Positions 53,918 through 62,499 of a stretch of DNA of 64,000 nt are shown here, in pieces. Origin of the DNA: Apibacter raozihei (GTDB lineage Bacteria > Bacteroidota > Bacteroidia > Flavobacteriales > Weeksellaceae); the NCBI RefSeq assembly GCF_004014855.1, contig NZ_CP034930.1:1612001-1676000 (forward strand), in the 5' to 3' direction. Within the stretch, counting starts at the first letter, position 1; the number at the start of each line of letters is the position of its first letter. The position numbers and the translations under genes are program-made. Under the pieces are notes generated by a model that saw only the letters and a list, made by a program, of their open reading frames with translations, ran no database searches and was not told the origin of the DNA.

Positions 53918-54976
53918 TTATTTTTTATCAACCTGAACTCTCCATCCAAATGGATCTTCCAGCTGATTGGTTTGTATGCCTACCAATTGTTTTTTAAGAA
54001 ATACAGCATAGCTATCTTCATCACTAAGTTGAGGTAATTCCAATATTGAATCATTATACCCCAGATGAGAATATCGGTTGACAACTACAGCCGTTCCACA
54101 ACCGAAAATTTCTTTTAATTTTCCTTCTTTGTGAGAATTGACAACAAGATCCACAGAGATTCGTTCCTCTTTTACTTCAATTTGATGATGTCTTGCCAAA
54201 TCGATTAGGCTGCTACGGGTAACCCCGTTTAAAATAGTATTGGATGTAGGAGGAGTAAAAAGCGTATCTTCAATTCTAACCATAACATTCATAGTACCCG
54301 ATTCCTCAAAGTACTTATGCTCCTGGCTGTCAGTCCATATGACCTGATCGAATCCCTGCTCGTTGGCAAGTTGGGTAGGGTAAAAAGAAGAACCGTAGTT
54401 GCCGGCACATTTGGTAAAACCTACACCTCCATCCACAGCACGTGTGTAGTGATTCTCAATTTTTATTTTTAAAGGTTTGTCATAATAACTGTTTGCCGGG
54501 CAAGTCATAATTGCAAAAGTATATTTATTAGATATTCTTGCAGAAAACATTTCTTCAGAAGCAAACATAGTAGGCCTTATATACAATGAATTTCCTTCTT
54601 TACTAGGTACCCAGTCCCTGTCCAAATCAATAAGTGTATAGAGCCCGTCCAGAAAGGCCTCCTTGGTTATGGAAGGCATGGCCAATCGTTCGGCTGATTT
54701 GTTGAAACGTTCAAAATTCCTTTCCGGTCTGAATAAGAAAACATCATTATTTTTATCTTTATAGGCTTTCATTCCTTCAAAAATTGCCTGTCCGTAATGT
54801 ATAGCCATTAATGCCGGAGAATAATTCATTCCTCCGTAAGGCAAAATATAAGGATCTGCCCATTTGCCATTTTCATATTCACAAATTAACATGTGATCAG
54901 AGATATTTTCTCCAAAAGGAGAATTATTAGGATCTACTTGGTCTAATTTAGAATGTTGGGTTTTATTTATTTTCAT
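53918..54976 (-). CDS. ilvE: Branched-chain amino acid aminotransferase
   Basis: 352 residues. PLP enzyme exchanging amino groups between leucine, isoleucine or valine and their keto acids. Class IV features: YGQAIFEGMKAYKDKNNDVF, RPxxNxxR-like FRPERNFERFN, the PLP lysine in VGFTKCAGNYGSS, and NTILNGVTRSSLI. Length is normal for the eukaryote-like branch common in Bacteroidota. Single gene; the -7 box is 29 bases upstream. Confidence 0.93.
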   Translation of the reverse strand: MKINKTQHSKLDQVDPNNSPFGENISDHMLICEYENGKWADPYILPYGGMNYSPALMAIHYGQAIFEGMKAYKDKNNDVFLFRPERNFERFNKSAERLAMPSITKEAFLDGLYTLIDLDRDWVPSKEGNSLYIRPTMFASEEMFSARISNKYTFAIMTCPANSYYDKPLKIKIENHYTRAVDGGVGFTKCAGNYGSSFYPTQLANEQGFDQVIWTDSQEHKYFEESGTMNVMVRIEDTLFTPPTSNTILNGVTRSSLIDLARHHQIEVKEERISVDLVVNSHKEGKLKEIFGCGTAVVVNRYSHLGYNDSILELPQLSDEDSYAVFLKKQLVGIQTNQLEDPFGWRVQVDKK

Positions 54977-55004
54977 TAGTGATTGTTACTTGATGTTTCT
55001 ATTC

Positions 55005-55012
55005 CAAAAATA
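55005..55012 (-). promoter_or_regulatory. -7 promoter box for ilvE
   Basis: Minus strand TATTTTTG, full match, 29 bases upstream of the ilvE start; faces the plus-strand box at 55048. Confidence 0.5.
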
Positions 55013-55047
55013 CTAAATATTTCAGCTTGATGATCAAAAAAGTATCG

Positions 55048-55055
55048 TAATTTTG
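55048..55055 (+). promoter_or_regulatory. -7 promoter box for mnmD
   Basis: TAATTTTG, full match. It contains the TTG that the longest open frame would use as a start, so that start is unlikely. Confidence 0.5.
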
Positions 55056-55073
55056 AAGGATACAAATCAAATA

Positions 55074-55745
55074 ATGCTGGAAAGAATTATCATAACTACC
55101 ACAGAGGGAAGTAAAACGCTGCATATTCCGGAATGGAATGAGTGTTACCACTCTCAGCACGGAATCCTTCAGGAAGCATCCCATGTTTTTTTAGCTCAAG
55201 GATTTGACCAGATAGATTCAGATGTATTTTCAATATTGGAAATGGGTTTCGGAACAGGGTTAAACGCATTTTTAACTTGTTATAAAGCTCAGGAAGAAAA
55301 TAAAAAAATCACCTATTTTACTCTGGAAAAATATCCGGTAGAAGAAAAAGAATTGCGTGAACTTGAATATTGGAAACTTATAAACAAGGGGAACGCTGAA
55401 GAAACATATTTCAATTTGCATCAGGCTCCGTGGGGTGAATTAACTGAAATTAATGAAAATTTTAGCATAATGAAGTATAATTCAGACTTTTTTGAATTGA
55501 TGAATTTACCGGTTTCTTCTATTGATTTGGTTTACTATGATGCATTTGGAGCGAGGGTGCAGCCTGAATTATGGGAAAATGAAATTTTTTCACAACTGTA
55601 CGGGACCATGTCAGAAGGAGCATTACTTACTACCTACTCCAGCAAGGGAAGTGCCCGCAGGGCAATGCAACATGCCGGATTTAAAGTTGAGAAAAAAGAA
55701 GGACCTAAAGGAAAAAGAGAAATGGTAAACGCATGGAAAATTTAA
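55074..55745 (+). CDS. mnmD: tRNA (5-methylaminomethyl-2-thiouridine) methyltransferase MnmD
   Basis: 223 residues from ATG 55074. SAM-dependent enzyme that makes the final methyl of mnm5U in the wobble base of tRNA; stand-alone version of the MnmC2... domain DUF752. The SAM loop is LEMGFGTGLNAFL, followed by DLVYYDAFGARVQPELW and TTYSSKGSARRAMQHAGF. The family's usual length is about 220. It overlaps the NUDIX gene by 13 bases. Confidence 0.88.
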   Translation: MLERIIITTTEGSKTLHIPEWNECYHSQHGILQEASHVFLAQGFDQIDSDVFSILEMGFGTGLNAFLTCYKAQEENKKITYFTLEKYPVEEKELRELEYWKLINKGNAEETYFNLHQAPWGELTEINENFSIMKYNSDFFELMNLPVSSIDLVYYDAFGARVQPELWENEIFSQLYGTMSEGALLTTYSSKGSARRAMQHAGFKVEKKEGPKGKREMVNAWKI

Positions 55746-56167
55746 AAAGGATAAATGTAAGGGTCTATGCCCTTTTGATAGAATCGGAAAAGCTTATGTT
55801 TCTTAAGGAAATGTATGCAGGTAAAAAAGTTTTAAAATTACCCGGGGGAGGACTGGAATTGGGAGAAGGAACCCGCCAGACACTTAAAAGGGAGTTCATG
55901 GAAGAACTTAATTTAGACGTAGAGGTCAAAGAACATTTTTATACACAGGATTTTTTTATAGAATCTGAATTAACTCCGGATGCTCAGATATTACTCATAT
56001 ACTATAAAGTACAATGTCATGATTTATCTGCTTTGCAAATTATGGACAAAGATATAGAGCAGGTTGAATGGATTGCCTTGAAAGATTTGAATCCAGAAAT
56101 GGCAACCCTGCCCGTAGATAAGCGGGTGATTAAAATGTTGCTCAATGATTCACAAGGTAAGAAATGA
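55733..56167 (+). CDS. NUDIX hydrolase
   Basis: 144 residues. Nudix box GGGLELGEGTRQTLKREFME followed by EL: the E residues that bind metal are present. Substrate (nucleotide, sugar nucleotide or CoA) cannot be read. The start overlaps the end of mnmD by 13 bases, so they are co-translated. A terminator follows at 56198. Confidence 0.88.
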   Translation: MENLKRINVRVYALLIESEKLMFLKEMYAGKKVLKLPGGGLELGEGTRQTLKREFMEELNLDVEVKEHFYTQDFFIESELTPDAQILLIYYKVQCHDLSALQIMDKDIEQVEWIALKDLNPEMATLPVDKRVIKMLLNDSQGKK

Positions 56168-56197
56168 AAAAACATATAATCAAGACGAGTATATAAA

Positions 56198-56226
56198 AAG
56201 GGCTGAATACTATTCAGCCCCTTACT
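56198..56226 (+). terminator. Terminator after the NUDIX gene
   Basis: AAGGGCTGAATA and TATTCAGCCCCTT form the stem, then ACTTATTT. Confidence 0.75.
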
Positions 56227-56282
56227 TATTTGATAAATTAATGTATTAAATTATGAGAAAATCTAAGTGTTATATTAACTCC

Positions 56283-56612
56283 TTAGTATTGACAACAAGG
56301 AGGTAATTTCGTATAATCAGATTTTTTTGCTTTATACTTATCACTGCTATAACCCGATTTTGCTATATTTTTTAAAATAGCATCCACCGAGGTTTTTTTA
56401 TCGTCGTATGTAATAACGGCAATCTTATTGTCCTTATTCCATTCAACTTTGGAAACGCCCTCAGCCGAACCCGATTTTTCAATGGTCTCCTTACACATCT
56501 CGCAATTTCCGTATATTTTTATTTTTTCAACTTTAGGGTTTTTAATTTGAGCGTTAAGGCTTATAGCTGTAAAAAATAATATAAAAAATGCTATTGAATT
56601 AATAAATTTCAT
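56283..56612 (-). CDS. Exported heavy-metal-binding (HMA) protein
   Basis: 109 residues. Signal peptide (FINSIAFFILFFTAISLNAQ), then a ferredoxin-like metal domain with GNCEMCKETIEKS (CxxC) and VEWNKDNKIAVITYDD; a second CC pair lies near the end (LPPCCQY). The protein would bind Cu, Zn or Hg ions in the periplasm. No metal transporter is adjacent. Its start codon sits in the loop of a perfect 12-bp inverted repeat. Confidence 0.87.
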   Translation of the reverse strand: MKFINSIAFFILFFTAISLNAQIKNPKVEKIKIYGNCEMCKETIEKSGSAEGVSKVEWNKDNKIAVITYDDKKTSVDAILKNIAKSGYSSDKYKAKKSDYTKLPPCCQY

Positions 56613-56643
56613 AATTTTAATTTACTAATGAAATAGCATTTTT
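56584..56643 (-). promoter_or_regulatory. 12-bp inverted repeat around the HMA start codon
   Basis: AAAAATGCTATT (56584-56595) and AATAGCATTTTT (56632-56643), perfect complements 36 bases apart, enclosing the ATG (56612-56610). In the mRNA this could form a stem holding the start region in a loop. Confidence 0.5.
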
Positions 56644-56650
56644 CATACCA

Positions 56651-56680
56651 AACTGTTCCAAAAAATTAATAGGAACAGTT
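56651..56680 (-). terminator. Hairpin after the DEAD-box gene
   Basis: AACTGTTCC (56651-56659) and GGAACAGTT (56672-56680). Position (19 bases past the helicase stop) fits a terminator, but no U run follows on the minus strand. Confidence 0.4.
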
Positions 56681-56698
56681 ATTTAACATTTTTTTAAA

Positions 56699-58390
56699 CT
56701 ACTGTGCAATCTCTAATGACATAGTTTTGCCGTTAAAACTCAATTCATTGAATTTTTTCAGTAACTGATTGGCAAAATTAGAATCAACTTCAAAAAAAGT
56801 AAATTTATCTCTGATATCTATATCTCCGATATCTGCACGAGCACCTCTTGTATTTTTATTGATAAGATCAATAACCGTTACCTTATTCAAATTGTCTCTT
56901 TTACCCAGATTAAAGAAAAAACGGGTAAAGTTGGCATTTTGTTTACGGCTTCGGCTTCTGGTATCTTTACTGTCTTTACGTCCGTCTTTACGTCCCTTTC
57001 TGTCACGATCGCGATCTCTGTCTCTCCTTCCGCCCCGGGAGCTGTCCTTATCGGAAAATCGTTCGTTTTTCTCGATAGGAGCAATATCCTTTTCATTTTT
57101 ATAAAATTCCCAGGTAGATTTTAGTTCTAGGAACATAACTCTTTTATAAAGTTCTTCCTTGGAAATAAGGGATAAATCTGGAGTTTCTGATATTTCAAAT
57201 TCTTCAGTATTAAAATCCTGAGCAAGAAGTTTATTGGAAAGGAAAATCTCTTTGGCATGAAGAATTTCTTCCTTGGTAGGAATCTTCATTTCTTCAACCT
57301 TAATAGCAGTTTCCTTTTTAATACGGTTAAATTTAACCATTTCGCTAGGACGTATGATAGCTATGGATTCACCATCTTTTCCTGCACGTCCTGTTCTTCC
57401 GCTTCTGTGTACGAAAATTTCAGGATCATCAGGTAGAGAAAAGTGAATAACGTGGGTTAAATTGTTTACGTCAAGTCCCCGGGCAGCAACATCTGTTGCA
57501 ACCAATATTTGCAGATTTTTTAATCTGAATTTTTTCATTACGGTATCTCTTTGAGCCTGAGATAGATCTCCGTGAAGAGCATCTGCTGAATATCCCTGAT
57601 GCATCAGGAAATCGGCTACGTTTTGAGTTTCCATACGTGTACGGCAGAAAACAATCGAATAAATATCCGGGTTGGCATCCAACAGTCTGCGCAATCCATT
57701 GTTTTTCTGACGATCTCTAACAACAACAAATTTGTGTGTTATATTTTTCTTTACTTCATTAATACCGCCCGCTGATATTTTTTGAGCGCCTTTCATATAA
57801 TTTTTTGCAATTGCTTCCACCTGTTTGGACATAGTTGCAGAAAATAATAACGTCTGACGTTCTTTAGGAGTTTCTTTAAGAATAGTTTCCAATTCGGTTT
57901 TAAAACCCATAGATAGCATTTCATCTGCCTCATCAAGGATTAACCATTGAATTTGATTTAATTTTAGAACACCTCTTTTAATCATGTCATTTACCCTTCC
58001 AGGAGTACCGATTACAAGTTGAGGATTATTTTTTAGTCCTTTAATCTGATCTGAAATACTGGAACCGCCATATACAGCTAATGAGCGGATATTTGATAAA
58101 TATTTGGAATAGCTGGCAACATCTTTAGAAATTTGTAAACATAACTCCCGTGTAGGACAAAGAACAAGTGCCTGCACTTGTTTTTGATGTCCGTCAATCA
58201 TTTCAAGAATTGGTAAAGAAAAAGCAGCTGTTTTTCCTGTCCCTGTTTGGGCTAACGCAATTAAATCCTCTTCTTTGGACAATAAAAACGGAATAGTTTG
58301 TTTTTGGATTTCGGTAGGTTGAGTATAACCTAATTCTGTGATGGCCTTTAATATATCTTCTGAAAGACCATACTGTTCGAATAAATTCAT
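56699..58390 (-). CDS. deaD: DEAD-box ATP-dependent RNA helicase (DeaD/CsdA-like)
   Basis: 563 residues. Motifs: AQTGTGKTAAF (I), PTRELCLQI (Ia), LDEADEMLSMGF (II), SATMSKQ (III), VATDVAARGLDV, HRSGRTGRAG (VI). After the helicase core comes a basic and aspartate/arginine-rich linker (RGGRRDRDRDRDRKGRKDG) and then a C-terminal RNA-binding domain of DbpA type (FTRFFFNLGKRDNLN to the end). Role in ribosome assembly and cold survival is typical. Promoter TTG-19-TATCTTTG is just upstream. Confidence 0.92.
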   Translation of the reverse strand: MNLFEQYGLSEDILKAITELGYTQPTEIQKQTIPFLLSKEEDLIALAQTGTGKTAAFSLPILEMIDGHQKQVQALVLCPTRELCLQISKDVASYSKYLSNIRSLAVYGGSSISDQIKGLKNNPQLVIGTPGRVNDMIKRGVLKLNQIQWLILDEADEMLSMGFKTELETILKETPKERQTLLFSATMSKQVEAIAKNYMKGAQKISAGGINEVKKNITHKFVVVRDRQKNNGLRRLLDANPDIYSIVFCRTRMETQNVADFLMHQGYSADALHGDLSQAQRDTVMKKFRLKNLQILVATDVAARGLDVNNLTHVIHFSLPDDPEIFVHRSGRTGRAGKDGESIAIIRPSEMVKFNRIKKETAIKVEEMKIPTKEEILHAKEIFLSNKLLAQDFNTEEFEISETPDLSLISKEELYKRVMFLELKSTWEFYKNEKDIAPIEKNERFSDKDSSRGGRRDRDRDRDRKGRKDGRKDSKDTRSRSRKQNANFTRFFFNLGKRDNLNKVTVIDLINKNTRGARADIGDIDIRDKFTFFEVDSNFANQLLKKFNELSFNGKTMSLEIAQ

Positions 58391-58411
58391 TAATAATTTT
58401 TAAAATCTATG

Positions 58412-58441
58412 CAAAGATAGGATTTGTTTGTGAATTAACAA
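58412..58441 (-). promoter_or_regulatory. Promoter of the DEAD-box gene
   Basis: Minus strand TTG (58441-58439), 19-base spacer, TATCTTTG (58419-58412); start codon 22 bases downstream. Confidence 0.6.
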
Positions 58442-58487
58442 CTGTATTATGAGATATTTATGATAATGAAATCCAAAGACTATGTAA

Positions 58488-59138
58488 CTAACTATATTTG
58501 ATGATTTCCTCCAGTTTTTCGCGGTCAATTACATGTATCTCTTTACCTTTGGTAGAGATTAGATTTTCGGATACAAATTTTTTCAAAGTGTGTATCACAC
58601 TTTCTCTTGAATAACCGATAACTTCTGCTATTTCAGTACGTGAAAGATCAATGTTTCTATATTCAGTATTGCAGAATTTCATTAAAAACATGGCAACGGC
58701 GCCTTCAATATTTTTAAATCCCAGGTTAATCATCCATTCCATAGTCTTCAGCATATTGCTTTCGCTCATTTGCGTAAGTTTTACATAAAAATCAGGATTT
58801 CGTAGGCAGATATCATTCAAAAAAGTTTTGGGAATAATCATTAATTTAGTTTTGGTAAGAGTGTGGACACTATAAGGATAATGTGTTTTAACCATATAAT
58901 CTTTACCAATCATCTCTCCTTTATGTGGGATAAAGACAATTCTTTTTTTCTCATTTGTCTGAAATGTTAATTTGCAATAACCTTCCAGTATAATATAAAT
59001 ATTAACTGCAAAACTACCTTGCTTAAAAACAGCTTCGCGACAATCGAAGTCCACCACACTGCAATTTTCAATGAAACAGATTTGCTCTTGTTCAGTTAAT
59101 ATATCATAAAAAGGAATACACGAGAAATGATGCTTCAT
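58488..59138 (-). CDS. Crp/Fnr-family transcription regulator
   Basis: 216 residues. Cyclic-nucleotide-binding-like domain (about 15-130; CREAVFKQGSFAVNIYIILE, GEMIGKDYM) and a C-terminal winged helix (LSRTEIAEVIGYSRESVIHTLKKF), whose recognition helix SRESVIHTL lacks the usual R-x-x-E-x-R pattern of FNR in the middle. Four cysteines stand at 7, 21, 26 and 33, so an oxygen-sensing iron-sulfur role is possible but not certain. It lies beside the C4-dicarboxylate/aspartase/asparaginase genes, read the other way, and may control them. A palindrome lies between its promoter and start. Confidence 0.85.
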   Translation of the reverse strand: MKHHFSCIPFYDILTEQEQICFIENCSVVDFDCREAVFKQGSFAVNIYIILEGYCKLTFQTNEKKRIVFIPHKGEMIGKDYMVKTHYPYSVHTLTKTKLMIIPKTFLNDICLRNPDFYVKLTQMSESNMLKTMEWMINLGFKNIEGAVAMFLMKFCNTEYRNIDLSRTEIAEVIGYSRESVIHTLKKFVSENLISTKGKEIHVIDREKLEEIIKYS

Positions 59139-59154
59139 GTGACAAGGTGTGAAA

Positions 59155-59170
59155 AGTGAAATTTTTCACT
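59155..59170 (-). promoter_or_regulatory. Palindrome next to the Crp/Fnr promoter, candidate operator
   Basis: AGTGAAA, two-base spacer, TTTCACT, perfect arms. It sits where transcription should start (just after the -7 box at 59173), so binding would block the promoter; self-control by the regulator is the simplest reading. Confidence 0.5.
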
Positions 59171-59172
59171 CG

Positions 59173-59204
59173 CAAAGGTAAGTATATTGTTTTTATTTTA
59201 CAAA
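59173..59204 (-). promoter_or_regulatory. Complete promoter of the Crp/Fnr gene
   Basis: Minus strand TTTG (59204-59201), spacer of 20, TACCTTTG (59180-59173): both boxes match the consensus fully. Confidence 0.7.
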
Positions 59205-59441
59205 TAACTCCACTGCTTACTATAGGGAGACTTAGAAATAACTAGTATAAATTTGTACGTATAGGTTAATCAATTTAATCATTATAGCATATATTGAAAA
59301 AGTAATATACTGGAAAACAAACAAACCGGATAAGAAAAATTAAAACTAGTAATTACTTCGTTAATTTGCTAAGAAATAAATAATGATTCTGAAGTTGCTT
59401 ATAGCAAAAACAGAGTGATAATAGATAAAAAAAACAATGTA

Positions 59442-60824
59442 ATGGGCGATATTATTAATCAACTTTATCAGTATATACAAGAGCTAATACAACTTTACGG
59501 AAATGAATTGAAAATACTTTGTGAATTTGCCGTAGTGTTAACTGCAATATTTATCGGAGCTAAGAAAGGAGGATTAGGACTAGGTATCTTCGGAGGTTTG
59601 GGACTGGCTGTGTTAGTATTCGTATTTAAACTTCAGCCTAAATCGCCGCCTATAGATGTTATGTTAATGATTGTTGCTGTTATAACTGCAGCAAGCACTT
59701 TACAAGCCTCAGGAGGAATAGATTACATGGTCAGGATAGCGGAAAAAATGCTTAGAGCTTATCCACCGGCCGTTACCATTGTGGCTCCTTTGGTTTCCTA
59801 TATATTCACCTTTTTAGCAGGAACCGGACATATTGCTTATGCTCTGTTACCTATTATATCAGAAGTAGCAACTGAAGCTAAAGTCCGCCCGGAAAGACCC
59901 TTGAGTATTTCTGTAATTGCTTCACAACAGGCTATTACTGCTAGTCCTATATCTGCTGCTACAGCCGCTTTATTAAGTGTTATAATGATCAAAAATCCAG
60001 AAATCGGACTTGCTCATATTCTGGCTATTGCTATTCCTTCAACATTGATAGGTGTGCTTGTAGCTGCCATCGTTCAAATGTTTATAGGGGTAGATCTGGA
60101 AAAAGATCCGGTATACTTAAAACGGGTAGAAGAAGGATTAATGGAAATTAAAAAGACACACGAAGTGGAAACAGGCGGAACTTCAACAGGGGCTAAATTG
60201 TCTGTAATTATATTTCTCTTAAGTGTTGCATCAATAGTAATGTTTGGTTCTGTGCAAAGTTTAAGGCCATCATGGAACGGGACGCCTATGGAAATGCCTC
60301 ATGTTATAGAAATTATTATGCTGGCGGCAGCTGGAATCATTATCATATGTACTCGTACAAACGTTGGGAAAATAGCTTCAGGAAGTGTTTTTACAGCTGG
60401 TATGCAGGCTGTTATTGCAATATTTGGAATTGCCTGGATGGGAGATACATTTTTTGGAGGAAATCTGGAATTTTTCAAAGGTCTTCTGACGGACATGGTG
60501 ACTGATTACCCCTGGACGTTTGCTGTGGCTTTATTTTTAATGTCTATCATGTTGTTTAGTCAGGCGGCGACCGTTCGGGCTTTAATGCCGCTGGGTGTGT
60601 CGCTGGGCATCCCTGCTAATAGTCTGATAGCCATGTTTCCTGCGGTAAACGGCTACTTTTTTATTCCTAATTATCCAACCATTGTTGCTGCCATAAATTT
60701 TGACCGTACAGGAACTACCCGGATTGGTAAATATATTGTTAATCATTCCTTTCAAATCCCGGGATTTATTGCAACTATTGTTGCAGTGTCCATAGGATTT
60801 GCTCTTGCCTACTTAATTTTTTAA
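59442..60824 (+). CDS. dcuB: Anaerobic C4-dicarboxylate transporter (DcuA/DcuB family)
   Basis: 460 residues from ATG 59442 (a GTG 27 bases upstream would add nine residues). Membrane carrier of about ten to twelve helices, exchanging fumarate, malate or aspartate against succinate for anaerobic fumarate respiration. Family segments: FAVVLTAIFIGAKKGGLGLG, AVITAASTLQASGGIDYMV, PLVSYIFTFLAGTGHIAYAL, ASQQAITASPISAATAAL. DcuA and DcuB cannot be split with confidence; I use dcuB for the anaerobic role. Followed by aspA after 32 bases, so co-transcribed; oxygen control by the neighbouring regulator is likely. Confidence 0.88.
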   Translation: MGDIINQLYQYIQELIQLYGNELKILCEFAVVLTAIFIGAKKGGLGLGIFGGLGLAVLVFVFKLQPKSPPIDVMLMIVAVITAASTLQASGGIDYMVRIAEKMLRAYPPAVTIVAPLVSYIFTFLAGTGHIAYALLPIISEVATEAKVRPERPLSISVIASQQAITASPISAATAALLSVIMIKNPEIGLAHILAIAIPSTLIGVLVAAIVQMFIGVDLEKDPVYLKRVEEGLMEIKKTHEVETGGTSTGAKLSVIIFLLSVASIVMFGSVQSLRPSWNGTPMEMPHVIEIIMLAAAGIIIICTRTNVGKIASGSVFTAGMQAVIAIFGIAWMGDTFFGGNLEFFKGLLTDMVTDYPWTFAVALFLMSIMLFSQAATVRALMPLGVSLGIPANSLIAMFPAVNGYFFIPNYPTIVAAINFDRTGTTRIGKYIVNHSFQIPGFIATIVAVSIGFALAYLIF

Positions 60825-60856
60825 CATAACTAAAATATAATCTTAAATATAACGAT

Positions 60857-62257
60857 ATGTACAGAACAGAAAATGATTTAATTGGAGATCTACAGGTTCC
60901 AGAAGAAGCTTACTACGGAGTTCAGACACAGAGAGCGGTAAACAATTTTCATATAACCGGCATCAAATTATCACAATATCCCGAATTAATCAAAGCGTTA
61001 GCTTATGTAAAATGGGCGGCAGCAGAAACAAATTATGAACTGGGTATTTTGGATGAAAATATTAAAGATGCAATAATTGAGGCTTGTAAGCGCGTAATTC
61101 AGGGGAACTATGATCAGGAATTTCCTAGTGATGTAATTCAGGGAGGAGCAGGAACATCAACCAATATGAATATTAACGAAGTAGTTGCCAATATTGCGTT
61201 AGAGATTATGGGACACAAAAAAGGTGAATATCAGTTTTGTTCTCCGCATGATCATGTAAACCTTTCTCAGTCAACTAATGATGCTTATCCTACTTCTATA
61301 AAATTAGCGGCTATTAATTCCAATAAGATATTGATAGATCATTTAAATCAGTTGATTGTTTCTTTCAGGAAAAAAGGAGAAAGTTTTATGCAAGTGCTAA
61401 AAATGGGTAGGACGCAGCTACAAGATGCTGTACCTATGACTTTAGGACAGGAATTTGAAGCATTTGCTGAAACATTAAGCGAAGATGTGGACAGATTAAC
61501 GCAGAACTCAAATTTATTTCTTGAAATAAATATGGGAGCTACTGCTATTGGTACCGGATTAAATGCTATTCCCGGATATGCCAAACTTTGTGCAGAAAAT
61601 CTGGCTAAAATTACTGGACATCCATTTGTTTCTGCAAAAAACCTTGTGGAGGCAACTCCGGATACCGGTTCCTACGTAATCTACTCTTCAGCATTAAAAA
61701 GAGTTGCTATTAAGCTGTCTAAAATCTGTAACGATTTAAGATTGCTTTCATCCGGACCCCGTTGTGGTTTAAATGAAATAAATTTACCTGCTATGCAACC
61801 GGGTTCTTCCATTATGCCAGGAAAAGTAAACCCCGTGATACCGGAAGCGATGAATCAAACCTGTTTCAAAATTATCGGCAATGATTTAACCGTAACCATG
61901 GCTGCTGAAGCAGGTCAATTACAGCTAAACGTGATGGAGCCGGTTATCGCTTATAGCCTAATGGAATCTGTACACATATTGATAAACGCGCTGGACTGTT
62001 TACGTACGAATTGTGTGGATGGAATTACTGCTAATGAACAGCACTGTAAAGACATGGTTTTAAATAGTATCGGAATTGTAACTGCTTTAAACCCTTACAT
62101 AGGATATAAAAACAGTACTAAAATAGCAAAAGAAGCTTTAGAAAAACATAAAAGTGTTTATGATCTGGTGTTAGAATACAATCTTCTGTCCAAAGACAAA
62201 CTGGATGAAATTCTCAACCCGGAAAATATGCTCGGTCCTCATAAATTCAATAATTAA
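60857..62257 (+). CDS. aspA: Aspartate ammonia-lyase (aspartase)
   Basis: 466 residues. Converts aspartate into fumarate and ammonia. Superfamily signature GSSIMPGKVNPVIPE near residue 317; FPSDVIQGGAGTSTNMNINE and SQSTNDAYPTSIK are the other active-site blocks. Together with asparaginase and the dicarboxylate carrier it makes fumarate for respiration and ammonia as waste. Length is normal and no motif is missing. A strong terminator lies 18 bases after the stop. Confidence 0.94.
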   Translation: MYRTENDLIGDLQVPEEAYYGVQTQRAVNNFHITGIKLSQYPELIKALAYVKWAAAETNYELGILDENIKDAIIEACKRVIQGNYDQEFPSDVIQGGAGTSTNMNINEVVANIALEIMGHKKGEYQFCSPHDHVNLSQSTNDAYPTSIKLAAINSNKILIDHLNQLIVSFRKKGESFMQVLKMGRTQLQDAVPMTLGQEFEAFAETLSEDVDRLTQNSNLFLEINMGATAIGTGLNAIPGYAKLCAENLAKITGHPFVSAKNLVEATPDTGSYVIYSSALKRVAIKLSKICNDLRLLSSGPRCGLNEINLPAMQPGSSIMPGKVNPVIPEAMNQTCFKIIGNDLTVTMAAEAGQLQLNVMEPVIAYSLMESVHILINALDCLRTNCVDGITANEQHCKDMVLNSIGIVTALNPYIGYKNSTKIAKEALEKHKSVYDLVLEYNLLSKDKLDEILNPENMLGPHKFNN

Positions 62258-62274
62258 AATACATTAATTTATTT

Positions 62275-62317
62275 ATATCCATTGTAAAATAAAATACTTT
62301 TTTACAATGGATATTTT
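62275..62317 (+). terminator. Terminator after aspA
   Basis: ATATCCATTGTAAAA (62275-62289) pairs with TTTTACAATGGATAT (62300-62314), then TTT. Confidence 0.85.
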
Positions 62318-62359
62318 CATAGTAAAAAGAATAAAATAATAGTAATAACTAAAAATTTA

Positions 62360-62389
62360 TTTGTTTTTAATTAATAATACATAAATTTG
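62360..62389 (+). promoter_or_regulatory. Promoter upstream of asparaginase
   Basis: TTTG (62360-62363), 18-base spacer, TAAATTTG (62382-62389): both boxes match; about 330 bases before the ATG. Confidence 0.55.
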
Positions 62390-62491
62390 TGCCTTTTAAA
62401 CAGAGAAAATAATCTGTTAAGTACTAACAGAAAAAACTCGCCGGGTGAATTATATAAAAAGTAAATAGTGATAGATTAAAATAAAATGATG

Positions 62492-62499
62492 TACTTTTG
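62492..62499 (+). promoter_or_regulatory. Second -7 box upstream of asparaginase
   Basis: TACTTTTG, full match, about 220 bases before the ATG; no clear -33 partner. Confidence 0.35.

Larger units (their letters stand above)
59139..59441. other. 303-base intergenic region between the Crp/Fnr gene and the dcu gene
   Basis: Contains the regulator's promoter (59173-59204) and palindrome (59155-59170), and on the plus strand TTAATTTG near 59361, one base off the -7 consensus, which may serve the transporter. No canonical FNR box (TTGAT-N4-ATCAA) was found; ATTATAGC near 59282 is not convincing. Confidence 0.5.

Noticed and set aside
59205-59441. FNR box in the dcu promoter region
   Set aside because: No TTGAT-N4-ATCAA with acceptable match was found; partial matches are expected in AT-rich DNA.
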